Below are positions 18,966-26,693 of a stretch of 58,386 nt of DNA, in pieces. Both the position numbers and the translations under genes were made by a program. Where the stretch lies: positions 1 through 58,386 of the forward strand of contig DASYRL010000098.1 in NCBI GenBank assembly GCA_036004445.1. Direction: 5' to 3'. The first letter of the stretch is position 1. Each line of letters opens with the position of its first letter. Source of the stretch: DASXUC01 sp036004445 (lineage in GTDB: Bacteria; Sysuimicrobiota; Sysuimicrobiia; Sysuimicrobiales; Kaftiobacteriaceae). The notes under the pieces are model-generated. The model saw only the letters and a list, made by a program, of their open reading frames with translations. It did not search any database and was not told where the DNA came from.

Positions 18966-20212
18966 CAGCGTGATAACTTCTGCTTGACCACCTCAATCGC
19001 CCGGCGCAGTTGGTCTGCGCGCATCCGTTCCAGAGCCTGGTCGACTTCAGCGTCGGTCTTCGCGCGCAGCCGTTCGCGCAGCGCGTCTTCGGTCTCCCCG
19101 ACGACCACAGCCGGCGTCAATCCGCGCCCATGGATATCGCGTCCGTTGGGGGTCAGGTATTTCGCCGTGGTGATTGCGGCGCCCGAGTTCATGGGCAGAT
19201 CGTAGATGGTCTGGATCACGCCCTTGCCGAACGTCTTGACCCCGACCAGCGTCGCGATGCCGTTGTCCTCCAGTGCCCCGGACACGATCTCTGATGCGCT
19301 GGCCGTGTACTCGTTGACCAGCACCACAACCGGCATCGTAATCTTGGGTCCGGCGGTGGCGCGTTCGGTGCTGCGCTGGCCGTTGCGGTTGACCGTCAGC
19401 ACAAGCGCCCGGCCTGAGGGAACGAACCGGTTGGCCACCTGCAGCGAGACGTCAAGAAGGCCGCCGCCGTTGCTGCGGAGATCGAGGATCAACGCCTTCG
19501 CCCCGCTCCGCCGGGCGTCGTCGAACAGCCGGTCGAACGTCCGGGCGGTCTCCTCGTTGAACGTGATCAGTTTGACGTAGCCGATGCGATGCTGAGCCAG
19601 CGCGTTGCGGGACGCGGCATCGAGGGTGTCAGGCCCTTCCCCGGCCGCGATCTCGATCCGATCGCGCACGATGCTGGTGACGAACTCGCGCGTGCCGCGC
19701 CGGATGGTCAGCTTGACGGGCGTCCCGCGCGGACCGCGGATCCGGACCACCGCCTCCTGGATGGCCATGCCATCGGTCGCCACGCCGTCGATCCGGGTGA
19801 TCCGGTCTCCGGCCCGCAGACCCGCCCGGGCCGCCGGCGTGCCCTTGATGGGTTGGACCACGATCAGATGGGCGTCCTTAATGTCGATGAAGATACCGAC
19901 GCCGAAGAAGAACCCACGGGCGTCCTGTCTGAATTCCTCGAACGCTCGCGGTTCCATAAAGCGCGTGTACGGATCGCCAAGGGACTCCAGCATGCCCTTC
20001 GCCGCGCCCAGAAACAGCTTGCGCTCGTCGACGTTCTTGGTGATGAAGGAGTCGCTGACGCGGTCGGAGAGGGCCTCCAGCAGCCGGAATCCCTCGGCCC
20101 GGGCGCTGCCGGCGGCCTGGCCACGCTGGCCGTAGCCGACGCCCGCCACGAACGCCGCCGCCACAACCGCGGCGATCAGCGCCGCCGCGACGAACCGATT
20201 GCGCAGAATCAT
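18965..20212 (-). CDS. ctpA: S41-family C-terminal processing peptidase
   Basis: 415 aa. N-terminal signal/anchor helix (8-27), PDZ domain (about 100-180, with G-D-R-I-T-R-I-D-G), then the S41 protease core. Catalytic Ser305 in E-Y-T-A-S-A-S-E-I and Lys330 in K-T-F-G-K-G-V, 25 residues apart as in CtpA/CtpB. Extracytoplasmic; trims C-termini of envelope proteins, including murein hydrolases in other bacteria, which suits its position right after envC. Following gene yibQ overlaps its stop. Confidence 0.93.
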   Translation of the reverse strand: MILRNRFVAAALIAAVVAAAFVAGVGYGQRGQAAGSARAEGFRLLEALSDRVSDSFITKNVDERKLFLGAAKGMLESLGDPYTRFMEPRAFEEFRQDARGFFFGVGIFIDIKDAHLIVVQPIKGTPAARAGLRAGDRITRIDGVATDGMAIQEAVVRIRGPRGTPVKLTIRRGTREFVTSIVRDRIEIAAGEGPDTLDAASRNALAQHRIGYVKLITFNEETARTFDRLFDDARRSGAKALILDLRSNGGGLLDVSLQVANRFVPSGRALVLTVNRNGQRSTERATAGPKITMPVVVLVNEYTASASEIVSGALEDNGIATLVGVKTFGKGVIQTIYDLPMNSGAAITTAKYLTPNGRDIHGRGLTPAVVVGETEDALRERLRAKTDAEVDQALERMRADQLRRAIEVVKQKLSR

Positions 20213-20259
20213 CGTTCACCCCAATCGCTGTGGAATCGCCTGCACATTCTACCACTGCC

Positions 20260-20353
20260 GGGGAACAGCGATCAGCGAACAGGAAAACTCGGATGACCTG
20301 ACACGCCGGTGCAATTTGCTGAGTCGCTCTGCTCCCGGTTCCCTGTTCCCGAA
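20260..20353. repeat. inverted tandem repeat, locus H7
   Basis: Left arm 20260-20286 (GGGGAACAGCGATCAGCGAA with GCGA/GGAA units) and right arm 20330-20353 (GCTCCCGGTTCCCTGTTCCC) pair imperfectly over about 22 nt across a 43-nt loop. It fills the envC-ctpA gap and ends 2 nt from the envC stop. The right arm shares a 19-nt string with 52628-52646. Confidence 0.65.
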
Positions 20354-20354
20354 T

Positions 20355-21476
20355 TCAGCGACCGCGGGGATCGACGGGGCGGCCGTTGATGCGAACCTCG
20401 AAGTGGACGTGGGGCCCAGTACTGTATCCGGTGCTGCCGACGCGGCCGATCACCTGGCCGCGCCTGACGCGGACGCCGGTCGGCACGAGGATGGCCGAGA
20501 GATGCCCGTACAGCGTGGAGACGCCGCCGCCGTGATCGAGCACGACGATCTTCCCGTAGCCGCCGAACCAGCCCGTGTAGAGGACGGCTCCGTCCGCGGC
20601 CGCCATCACAGGCGTCCCGCGCGGCGCGGCGATGTCGATCCCCGTGTGCATCCGCCGGATGCGGAAGATGGGGTGCCGGCGATATCCGAATCCCGATGTG
20701 AGCACGCCGCGCGCCGGTAGCAGGAACCGCCCGACGCGGCGGCCCGGCAGCGGGGCGGAGGGCGACCGCTGGGAGCGGCGGATCAGGACTTCGAGTTCAC
20801 GGGAATTCCGCTCCAGCTCGCGCACCATGCGCTCGAACGTGACGCGCTCCACCTGCAGCCGGCGGAGGAGTACGCGCTTGGCCTGTTCCTGGGCGGCAAC
20901 CTCTCTGCGGCGGGCGGCAACCTGGCGGATGAACGTGCCGAGACGGGTCTGTTCCGCGGTCAGCTCCCCGTGCAGCTGCTCGACGCGCGCGGCCTGCGCG
21001 GCGTAGGACTCGAGCAGCGTGGCGTCGGCGCCCACGAGCCGGGAGACAAACTGCCAGCGCGTGACGAACTCATTGAAGTCCGCGGCACCGAGGAGGACGT
21101 CGAGGTACCCCGCGCGGCCGTACTTGTAGATTTCGCGCAGCCGGTGATGCATCCGGGCCTGCTGGACCATGCGGCGCTGCTGGGCAATGTCCAGTTGCGT
21201 CGCGAGCGCCACCGAACGGGTCTGCGACGAGCGCAGGGTGGAGTTCAAGTCGGACAGGCGCCGCTCGGCTTGATCGAGCGTGCGGTCGATGCCCTGGAGT
21301 TCTCCGAGCACCGCGCGCTCTTTCTGCTTCACTTGATCCAGCCGGCGCCGGTGCTGGGTCAGCTGGGAGAGCACCGTCTCCAGCTGCTGCTGCTTCTGGG
21401 TCAGCCATCCGGCCTCCGCCGGCGCGGCCGCAACGACGGCGATGAGCGCACAGGAGGCCAGCGCGCGGCGCAGCAT
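20355..21476 (-). CDS. envC: EnvC-like murein hydrolase activator, coiled coil plus M23 domain
   Basis: 373 aa. Signal peptide ending A-E-A (about residue 22), long coiled coil (about 25-240), then a LytM/M23 domain. The zinc ligands are all present: His277 and Asp281 in H-T-G-I-D-I, His356 and His358 in P-H-V-H-F-E, with Y-G-H-L at 323-326. It may therefore be an active endopeptidase, unlike E. coli EnvC, whose LytM domain is degenerate. Encoded next to ftsEX, the usual context for a division hydrolase controlled by FtsEX. Start ATG 21476 lies 7 nt after the ftsX stop. Confidence 0.9.
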   Translation of the reverse strand: MLRRALASCALIAVVAAAPAEAGWLTQKQQQLETVLSQLTQHRRRLDQVKQKERAVLGELQGIDRTLDQAERRLSDLNSTLRSSQTRSVALATQLDIAQQRRMVQQARMHHRLREIYKYGRAGYLDVLLGAADFNEFVTRWQFVSRLVGADATLLESYAAQAARVEQLHGELTAEQTRLGTFIRQVAARRREVAAQEQAKRVLLRRLQVERVTFERMVRELERNSRELEVLIRRSQRSPSAPLPGRRVGRFLLPARGVLTSGFGYRRHPIFRIRRMHTGIDIAAPRGTPVMAAADGAVLYTGWFGGYGKIVVLDHGGGVSTLYGHLSAILVPTGVRVRRGQVIGRVGSTGYSTGPHVHFEVRINGRPVDPRGR

Positions 21477-21483
21477 CGTGACC

Positions 21484-22410
21484 TTAGGCGGCGAGAAAAC
21501 GCCGCGCGGCGATCGCACTGCCGGCTGTGCCCACGCCGACCCCCACGATCAGCAGGATGGCGCCGAGGACGGCCACGACCTCGCGGGCCGGCAGCAGCGG
21601 CAGAAATGGGAGACTGGCGGCAACTCGCGCCGCGGTGATGGCATAGCCGGACGCCAGCAGCACTGCCGACGCGCCGGCGGCAAGGGATCCGTGCAGCATT
21701 CCTTCAATGAGGAACGGCCACCGGATGAACCACCGCGTCGCGCCGACTAAGCTCATGATCTCGATCTCCTGGCGGCGGGCGATGACGGTGAGCCGGATCG
21801 TGTTGACGACGACGACGACGGCGACGGCACCCAGCAGAATCCCCGCCGCCGCGGTCAAGACTCGCACGCCACGGGTCAGCGCGAGCAGCCGGTCGACGAC
21901 CTGCGCGCCGTAGGACACTTCATCGATGCCGGCGATCCCGCGCAGCGCTCCGGCGACGGCGGCCGCCTGCCGCGGATCGGCGACGCGGATCTCCAGGGAG
22001 TCGGGAAGCGGATTGGTGTCGAGGTTGGCCAGCGCGCGATCGCCTCCGAGGCTGCGGCGCAGCCGGGCCAGCGCGTCGGCACGGGACACGTAGCGCACCG
22101 CCGACACCCCGGGGACGTCCGCCACGCGGCGGCGCACCAGCGCGATGGCATCGGCCGATAGGTCATCGTGCAGGAAGGCGACGATCTGGACGTCTGCTTC
22201 GAGCGCCCCCGCGATGTGCGCAAGGTTGGCACCCAGCAGGAGACTGCACCCGACGGTCAGCAGCACGACCATGACCGTCGTCACCGCCGCCACGCTCATC
22301 AAACCGTTGCGCCGCAGTCCGGCGAGGGCTTCCCCGGCGAAGTATCGCAACGCGCCCGCGGAACGACCCGGCAGCTCGATGACGCGCCGGCGCCTACGCT
22401 TCAACCGCAT
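21484..22410 (-). CDS. ftsX: cell division protein FtsX
   Basis: 308 aa. Arg/Lys-rich cytoplasmic N-terminus, helix 1 (about 38-60), extracytoplasmic loop (about 62-190) with the A-D-V-Q-I-V-A-F-L segment, then three helices near the C-terminus. The R-R-Q-E-I-E-I-M-S-L-V-G-A-T motif is diagnostic for FtsX. Transmits FtsE ATPase state to the periplasmic hydrolase. ATG 22410 overlaps the end of ftsE by 17 nt; the longer open frame upstream is inside ftsE and not used. Confidence 0.93.
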   Translation of the reverse strand: MRLKRRRRRVIELPGRSAGALRYFAGEALAGLRRNGLMSVAAVTTVMVVLLTVGCSLLLGANLAHIAGALEADVQIVAFLHDDLSADAIALVRRRVADVPGVSAVRYVSRADALARLRRSLGGDRALANLDTNPLPDSLEIRVADPRQAAAVAGALRGIAGIDEVSYGAQVVDRLLALTRGVRVLTAAAGILLGAVAVVVVVNTIRLTVIARRQEIEIMSLVGATRWFIRWPFLIEGMLHGSLAAGASAVLLASGYAITAARVAASLPFLPLLPAREVVAVLGAILLIVGVGVGTAGSAIAARRFLAA

Positions 22411-23080
22411 AGAGCCCCCGCCGCTGGTCGCGGACGATCTCGCCTTCGTCCAGCTGGACGACACGGCGCCGCAAGATGTCCACGATCGTCTTGTTGTGGG
22501 TCGTCATGATCACCGTGGTGCCGCGCAAGTTGATCCGCGACAATAGCTGGATGATCTCCCACGATGAATTCGGGTCGAGGTTGCCGGTCGGCTCGTCCGC
22601 CAGCAGCAGCGGGGGATCGTTGACGATCGCCCGCGCGATGCTGATCCGCTGCTGCTCGCCGCCCGATAGTTGCGCCGGAACCGAGCGGGCCCGGTCCTCC
22701 AGCCCTACCAGCTCCAACGCCCGCAGGGCGCGGGGCCGAATCTCACGGGCGGGGGTGCCGATGACCCGCAGGGCGAACTCGACGTTCTCCAGCGCCGTCC
22801 GAGCCGGCAGGAGTTTGAAATCCTGGAACACCACCCCGAGCCGGCGGCGCAGCCGAGCCACGTCGTCACGGGACAACCGACTGACCTCGCGGTCATAGAC
22901 GTAGACGCGACCGCGGGTGGCGATCTGATCCCGGTAGATCAGCTTGAGGAGGGTCGATTTCCCGCTGCCGGTGGGACCGACCACAAACACAAACTCTCCG
23001 GGCTCGACCCGGAGAGTAATCCCGCGCAGCGCGGCGACCCCGTGCGGATACGACTTGACGATGTCCTGCAATGAGACCAT
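22394..23080 (-). CDS. ftsE: cell division ATP-binding protein FtsE
   Basis: 228 aa ABC ATPase: Walker A G-P-T-G-S-G-K-S-T (35-43), Q-D-F-K-L-L (FtsE Q-loop), L-S-G-G-E-Q-Q-R, Walker B L-L-L-A-D-E-P-T-G-N-L-D-P, then T-T-H-N. The V-F-Q-D-F-K-L-L and T-G-N-L-D-P strings are typical for FtsE. Works with FtsX at the divisome. First gene of ftsE-ftsX-envC-ctpA-yibQ; a 79-nt non-coding gap separates it from surE upstream. Confidence 0.95.
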   Translation of the reverse strand: MVSLQDIVKSYPHGVAALRGITLRVEPGEFVFVVGPTGSGKSTLLKLIYRDQIATRGRVYVYDREVSRLSRDDVARLRRRLGVVFQDFKLLPARTALENVEFALRVIGTPAREIRPRALRALELVGLEDRARSVPAQLSGGEQQRISIARAIVNDPPLLLADEPTGNLDPNSSWEIIQLLSRINLRGTTVIMTTHNKTIVDILRRRVVQLDEGEIVRDQRRGLYAVEA

Positions 23081-23159
23081 GGCGATGCTCCGATGAAAGG
23101 TGTGATTGGCGCTGCGACCGTTGCCGTGATGTGCTATTCGGTTGTCGTCATCGCGCTTT

Positions 23160-23948
23160 CTACGGGCGCGCGGGTCTTTCCTCCCTCTCGACGGTCAGCC
23201 CCCAAGCCTTCAAGGTGGCGACGCCGCTCTGGCTGGTCATGTCCAGGCCGATCGGGGTGACGGAAATGCGCTTGTTCGTGAGCGCCCAGGTATCGGTGCC
23301 TTCCCGGTCGCCCCGCACACCGGGTTCTCCGGTCAGCCAGTAGTAGGGACGGCCGCGCGGGTCGGTGCGCTGCTCGAGGCGGCTGATGTACCGCTTGTCG
23401 CCCTGGCGGGTGATCTCCACCCCGGCAATCTCCTCCGCGGGCAGGTTCGGCACGTTCACGTTCAGTAGGATGTCGGCCGGCAGGCCGCGCGAGACGATCA
23501 TCTGCGCAAGATAGACGGCGAACCGCGCGGCAACCTCGAAGATTGGATTCCGGAATGCGCCGATGGACAGGGCGATCCCGGGGACGCCGATGATGGCCGC
23601 CTCCATGGCTCCCGACACCGTGCCGGAGTACGTGAGGTCGCGGCCCATGTTGGGACCGACGTTGATGCCGGAGACGACGAGGTCGGGAGGCGCCGGCAGC
23701 AGCGCCAGGGTGCCGAGCGCGACGCAGTCGGCGGGCGTTCCGTTGGTCGCCCAGGCGCGCACGGACGATCCCGGAATCGTCGTCGACACCGCGCGCAGGG
23801 GTTTGTGCAGGGTAATCGCGTGGCCGGTCGCGCTGCGCTCGTGCTCCGGCGCGACGACGGACACGTCGGCTACCGGCTCGAACGCGTGCGCCAGGGCGTG
23901 GAGCCCCGCCGACGCGATCCCATCATCGTTGGTCAACAACACTCTCAT
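23160..23948 (-). CDS. surE: 5'/3'-nucleotidase SurE
   Basis: 262 aa. Opens M-R-V-L-L-T-N-D-D-G with the metal-binding Asp pair, then T-N-G-T-P-A-D-C-V and S-G-I-N-x-G-P-N-M-G-R-D-L-T-Y-S-G-T-V-S-G-A-M-E-A, all core SurE motifs. Metal-dependent nucleoside monophosphatase, cytoplasmic. Slightly longer C-terminus than E. coli SurE, ending in charged residues. Lies after cutA in the same direction. Confidence 0.95.
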   Translation of the reverse strand: MRVLLTNDDGIASAGLHALAHAFEPVADVSVVAPEHERSATGHAITLHKPLRAVSTTIPGSSVRAWATNGTPADCVALGTLALLPAPPDLVVSGINVGPNMGRDLTYSGTVSGAMEAAIIGVPGIALSIGAFRNPIFEVAARFAVYLAQMIVSRGLPADILLNVNVPNLPAEEIAGVEITRQGDKRYISRLEQRTDPRGRPYYWLTGEPGVRGDREGTDTWALTNKRISVTPIGLDMTSQSGVATLKAWGLTVEREERPARP

Positions 23949-23951
23949 GAA

Positions 23952-24069
23952 TGCGTCTTCTCAGTCTTCTCAGTCTTCACTGTCTGCCCGCTATCCGCGT
24001 TCCTGCGGAAGGTCATTTCCGGGGGTAGACGGAGGGGACGGAGAAGACGGAGTGGACGATGGAGACGCC
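23952..24069. repeat. inverted tandem-repeat hairpin (9-nt units), locus H8, partly coding
   Basis: Left arm 23952-23988 repeats GTCTTCTCA; right arm 24025-24069 repeats GGAGAAGAC/GGAGTGGAC-type units; loop about 36 nt. The stem base is GCGTCTTC against GGAGACGC. The right arm lies inside the cutA reading frame and encodes its Ser/Pro/Thr-rich tail; the stop (23991-23993) is in the loop. Confidence 0.82.
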
Positions 24070-24377
24070 GTTGAGTCGGAAATCCAATCAAGGTAGTCGG
24101 GGTTGCCGCCGCTGATCGGCAGCCCGATGACCTCGGGGACGGTATAGGAGTGGAGCGACCGGATGCGGGCCGTCAGCGCCTCGAGCAGGTCCGCCCGGGT
24201 CTTCAGGATAAGCAGCACTTCCGAGGCGTCCTCGACCCGCCCCTGCCACCAGTACCGCGACGCCACCGGCCCGACCACGTTCGCGCACGCGGCCAGACGC
24301 TCATCGACCGCGGCGCGAGCGATCCGCCGGGCTTCCTCGGCTGAACCCGCTGTGACGAAGACGGCGACGTGGCTCAC
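23991..24377 (-). CDS. cutA: CutA-family divalent-cation tolerance protein with repeat-encoded tail
   Basis: 128 aa from a GTG at 24377. The CutA core (about 1-100) shows V-F-V-T-A-G-S-A-E-E-A, A-A-C-A-N-V-V, S-R-Y-W-W-Q-G-R-V-E, L-I-L-K-T-R and H-S-Y-T-V-P-E-V-I. CutA normally ends soon after the Y-L-x-W-I segment. Here about 28 extra residues (S-P-S-S-T-P-S-S-P-S-P-P-S-T-P and more) follow, translated from the right arm of a repeat element. It seems that insertion or growth of the element removed the old stop. Small trimeric cytoplasmic protein; its molecular role is unsettled. Confidence 0.88.
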   Translation of the reverse strand: MSHVAVFVTAGSAEEARRIARAAVDERLAACANVVGPVASRYWWQGRVEDASEVLLILKTRADLLEALTARIRSLHSYTVPEVIGLPISGGNPDYLDWISDSTASPSSTPSSPSPPSTPGNDLPQERG

Positions 24378-24381
24378 GAAG

Positions 24382-25542
24382 TCAGTCTTGCTCGCGCCAC
24401 CAATCCGGGGATACATCCTTCGACCGCGTGTACTTGCGGACCACCGGCCGGCCGCCGGCACGCTCCTTGGCAACCTTTGCCCGCAGTTCCTCGTACTCGC
24501 GCAGCTCGGTGAGAACTTTCAGCGTGTTCCACGCCGCCTCTTCAACCTGCTCACCGTCGCTGAGGATCATGCGGACCAGCGGCTCGACGACGCGCTTGTC
24601 GCGCAGTTTGCCCATGATCTTGATCGCCAGGCGTTTCACGTCGACATCCTCGTCGTCGAGGCTGCGGATCAGCGTGTCCAGCGAGCCGTCGCCGAGCAGC
24701 GCGTAAATCGCCTTCAGCCCAAAGCGCCGCACCTTCGGGCTGGGGTTCTCCAGCGCCTCGTGCAGCTGCCGGACCACATCGGCGCGGGGGCGGACCGCCA
24801 GGGCGTCGGTGACTTCCCTCGGCAGCGCGATCTCTCGATCGACCGTGGGACCGGACGGAAATTCCAGGACGCCGCGTTCTTCCAGGCGGCCGATCGTCGT
24901 CACGACGGCTTCCTGCATGCGCGGATCGTCGAGGAACAGGTGCACGAGCGGCGTCGCGACGCGGGCGTCGCCGATGCGGCCCAGCACGGAGATCGCGGTC
25001 AGCCGCACGTACTGGTTCTCGTCGGTCATGACGGCCAGCAGCGGATCGATGGCCTTGCCTTCCATGTCGACGAGGATTTTCCAGACCTGGTTGCCGATCT
25101 TGCGTCGGAGCGTGCGGTCCTTGAACGCCTCCAGCAGCGCCGGCACGGCGTCGCCACCGATGCGCACGAGGGCTTCCGTGGCCGCGAGCTGCAGCGATCG
25201 CTCGCGCCGGGCCAGCACGCGGATCAGGGGCTCTACCGCGCCTTTGTCCCGCATGTCGCGCAGCCCGTTGACGGCCTGGAGCACGACCTGTTCCGACCGG
25301 TCGCCCAGCGCCGTGCGCAAGGCCTCCATCGTCGACGTCCCGCCGATGCGGCGCAGCGCGGCCACCGCGCTCTTGCGGACGTACTCATCCGTATCCGCGA
25401 GCGCTTCGGCCAGCGCGGTCACGGCGCGCTCGTCCCCCAGCTTGCCGAGGTGGTGGGCGGCGTCGCTGCGCACGGTCACGTCATGACTGCGCAGTTGGGC
25501 GATGAAACGCTCAAGGTCCGCGTCGGAGGTAGTCTCGGGCAT
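24382..25542 (-). CDS. HEAT-repeat / PBS-lyase-like protein
   Basis: 386 aa made of about ten HEAT-type helical repeats of roughly 30 residues (for example V-R-S-D-A-A-H-H-L-G-K-L-G-D-E-R-A and V-R-K-S-A-V-A-A-L-R-R-I-G). The last 60 residues are charged. No enzyme motif or membrane segment; such proteins are usually binding scaffolds. Start ATG 25542 follows AGGAGATCCCCCTC. Four nt separate its stop from the cutA start, so the two are probably co-transcribed with surE. Confidence 0.85.
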   Translation of the reverse strand: MPETTSDADLERFIAQLRSHDVTVRSDAAHHLGKLGDERAVTALAEALADTDEYVRKSAVAALRRIGGTSTMEALRTALGDRSEQVVLQAVNGLRDMRDKGAVEPLIRVLARRERSLQLAATEALVRIGGDAVPALLEAFKDRTLRRKIGNQVWKILVDMEGKAIDPLLAVMTDENQYVRLTAISVLGRIGDARVATPLVHLFLDDPRMQEAVVTTIGRLEERGVLEFPSGPTVDREIALPREVTDALAVRPRADVVRQLHEALENPSPKVRRFGLKAIYALLGDGSLDTLIRSLDDEDVDVKRLAIKIMGKLRDKRVVEPLVRMILSDGEQVEEAAWNTLKVLTELREYEELRAKVAKERAGGRPVVRKYTRSKDVSPDWWREQD

Positions 25543-25595
25543 GAGGGGGATCTCCTTCCCAACCCCTTTCTGCGAGGTGTGAATGACTCCTCTGC

Positions 25596-25625
25596 TTGAA
25601 TGTTGTGGGGGCTCTGCACTATACT
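25596..25625 (+). promoter_or_regulatory. promoter TTGAAT-N18-TATACT
   Basis: TTGAAT at 25596-25601 and TATACT at 25620-25625, spaced 18 nt, in the 130-nt divergent gap between the HEAT-repeat gene and the PD-(D/E)XK-like gene. Transcription should start at about 25631-25633, downstream of the ATG at 25626. That ATG is therefore unlikely to be the translation start. Confidence 0.6.
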
Positions 25626-25673
25626 ATGACACAACATTCGCTGCGCGCGCGAGGGGAGGTGACGACGAGCCCG

Positions 25674-26039
25674 GTGGATAACCGGAAAGCCCAGGACGAG
25701 GCCCCGTCGCGCCCCCGCTTCGCCCACGCCAGTGAAGAAGAATTCGCCCGCCTCCTGGACTTTTACGGAATCCGGTGGGAATATGAACCCCGCAGTTTCC
25801 CCCTGGAGTGGGACCCCGAAGGACGCGTCGTCGAAAGCTTCAACCCCGATTTCTTTCTGCCCGACTTTGACTTGTACATCGAGCTCACCACCTTGAAACA
25901 GAGTTTGGTGACCAAGAAGAACCGCAAGGTGCGCCGCCTGCGCGAGCTGTACCCCGGGGTGCGGCTGAAGATCTTCTACGGACGGGACTACCGCAGCCTG
26001 CTGTTCAAGTACGGCCTGGCCGGGGCCAGCGCTCGGTAG
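25674..26039 (+). CDS. PD-(D/E)XK-like conserved protein upstream of hpt
   Basis: About 121 aa. The conserved part (residues 15-121) reads F-A-R-L-L-D-F-Y-G-I-R-W-E-Y-E-P, then N-P-D-F-F-L-P-D-F-D-L-Y-I-E-L-T and a basic helix K-K-N-R-K-V-R-R-L-R-E. This Glu...Asp...Glu-x-Thr pattern with a following Lys resembles the restriction-endonuclease-like (PD-(D/E)XK) fold, although the catalytic Lys is displaced, so activity is uncertain. Start is unclear: ATG 25626 precedes the predicted transcript start; GTG 25659 and GTG 25674 remain, the latter after GGGGAGGTGA. Stop is 9 nt before hpt, suggesting an operon. Confidence 0.7.
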   Translation: MDNRKAQDEAPSRPRFAHASEEEFARLLDFYGIRWEYEPRSFPLEWDPEGRVVESFNPDFFLPDFDLYIELTTLKQSLVTKKNRKVRRLRELYPGVRLKIFYGRDYRSLLFKYGLAGASAR

Positions 26040-26048
26040 TTCTCACGG

Positions 26049-26600
26049 ATGGCCCCCACCGACGACGTCGACCGGGTGCTGTTCTCGGAGGCCCAGCTCG
26101 CCGCCCGGGTCCGCGAGCTCGGCGCGGCGATCTCCGCCGACTACGCGGGCCGGACGCCCCTGCTGGTCAGCCTGCTCAAAGGCGCCCTCTACTTCATGGC
26201 CGATCTGACCCGTGCCATCACGATTCCGATGACACTGGACTTCATGGCCATCTCCTCCTATGGCAGCGCGCGAGAGACGTCGGGGGTGGTCCGCCTGATC
26301 AAGGACCTCGACGAGGAGATCACCGGCCGCCACGTCATCCTGGTGGAAGACATCATCGACACAGGACTCACGGCGGCCTACCTGCTGCGCACGCTGTCGG
26401 CCCGGGACCCCGCCAGCCTGCGGATTTGCACCCTGCTGGATAAAACCGCCCGCCGCATCGTCGACAACCTGCCGATCGACTACCGCGGGTTCGAGGTGCC
26501 CGACACGTTCGTGGTCGGGTACGGGCTCGACTACCGCCAGCTCTACCGCAATCTCCCGTTCATCGGCGTGCTCAAGCCCGAAGTGCTCACCGCGGGATAA
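26049..26600 (+). CDS. hpt: hypoxanthine phosphoribosyltransferase
   Basis: 183 aa type-I PRTase. PRPP-binding motif V-I-L-V-E-D-I-I-D-T-G-L-T at about 98-110, with S-L-L-K-G-A-L-Y-F near 40-48 and the flexible-loop S-S-Y-G-S. C-terminal V-V-G-Y-G-L-D-Y-R-Q-L-Y-R-N-L-P is typical of Hpt. Salvages hypoxanthine/guanine to IMP/GMP. A purine permease gene lies convergent just downstream, and prs, which makes PRPP, is also in this window. Confidence 0.95.
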   Translation: MAPTDDVDRVLFSEAQLAARVRELGAAISADYAGRTPLLVSLLKGALYFMADLTRAITIPMTLDFMAISSYGSARETSGVVRLIKDLDEEITGRHVILVEDIIDTGLTAAYLLRTLSARDPASLRICTLLDKTARRIVDNLPIDYRGFEVPDTFVVGYGLDYRQLYRNLPFIGVLKPEVLTAG

Positions 26601-26683
26601 GGGCGATAACAGCGATACTGGCGAGAAGGGCAGGACACTGCGCGCCTCTATCGCTCGTATCGCTCCTATCGCTTTTGTCGCGT
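26601..26683. repeat. inverted tandem-repeat hairpin (8-9-nt ATCGC units), locus H9, between convergent genes
   Basis: Left arm 26601-26628 contains GGGCGATAACAGCGATACTG; right arm 26646-26683 carries CTATCGCT, CGTATCGCT, CCTATCGCT and TTTGTCGCG. The arms pair imperfectly around a 17-nt loop. It fills the gap between the converging hpt and purine permease genes and starts right after the hpt stop, so termination on both strands is plausible. Confidence 0.75.
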
Positions 26684-26693
26684 GCTTGAAAGG

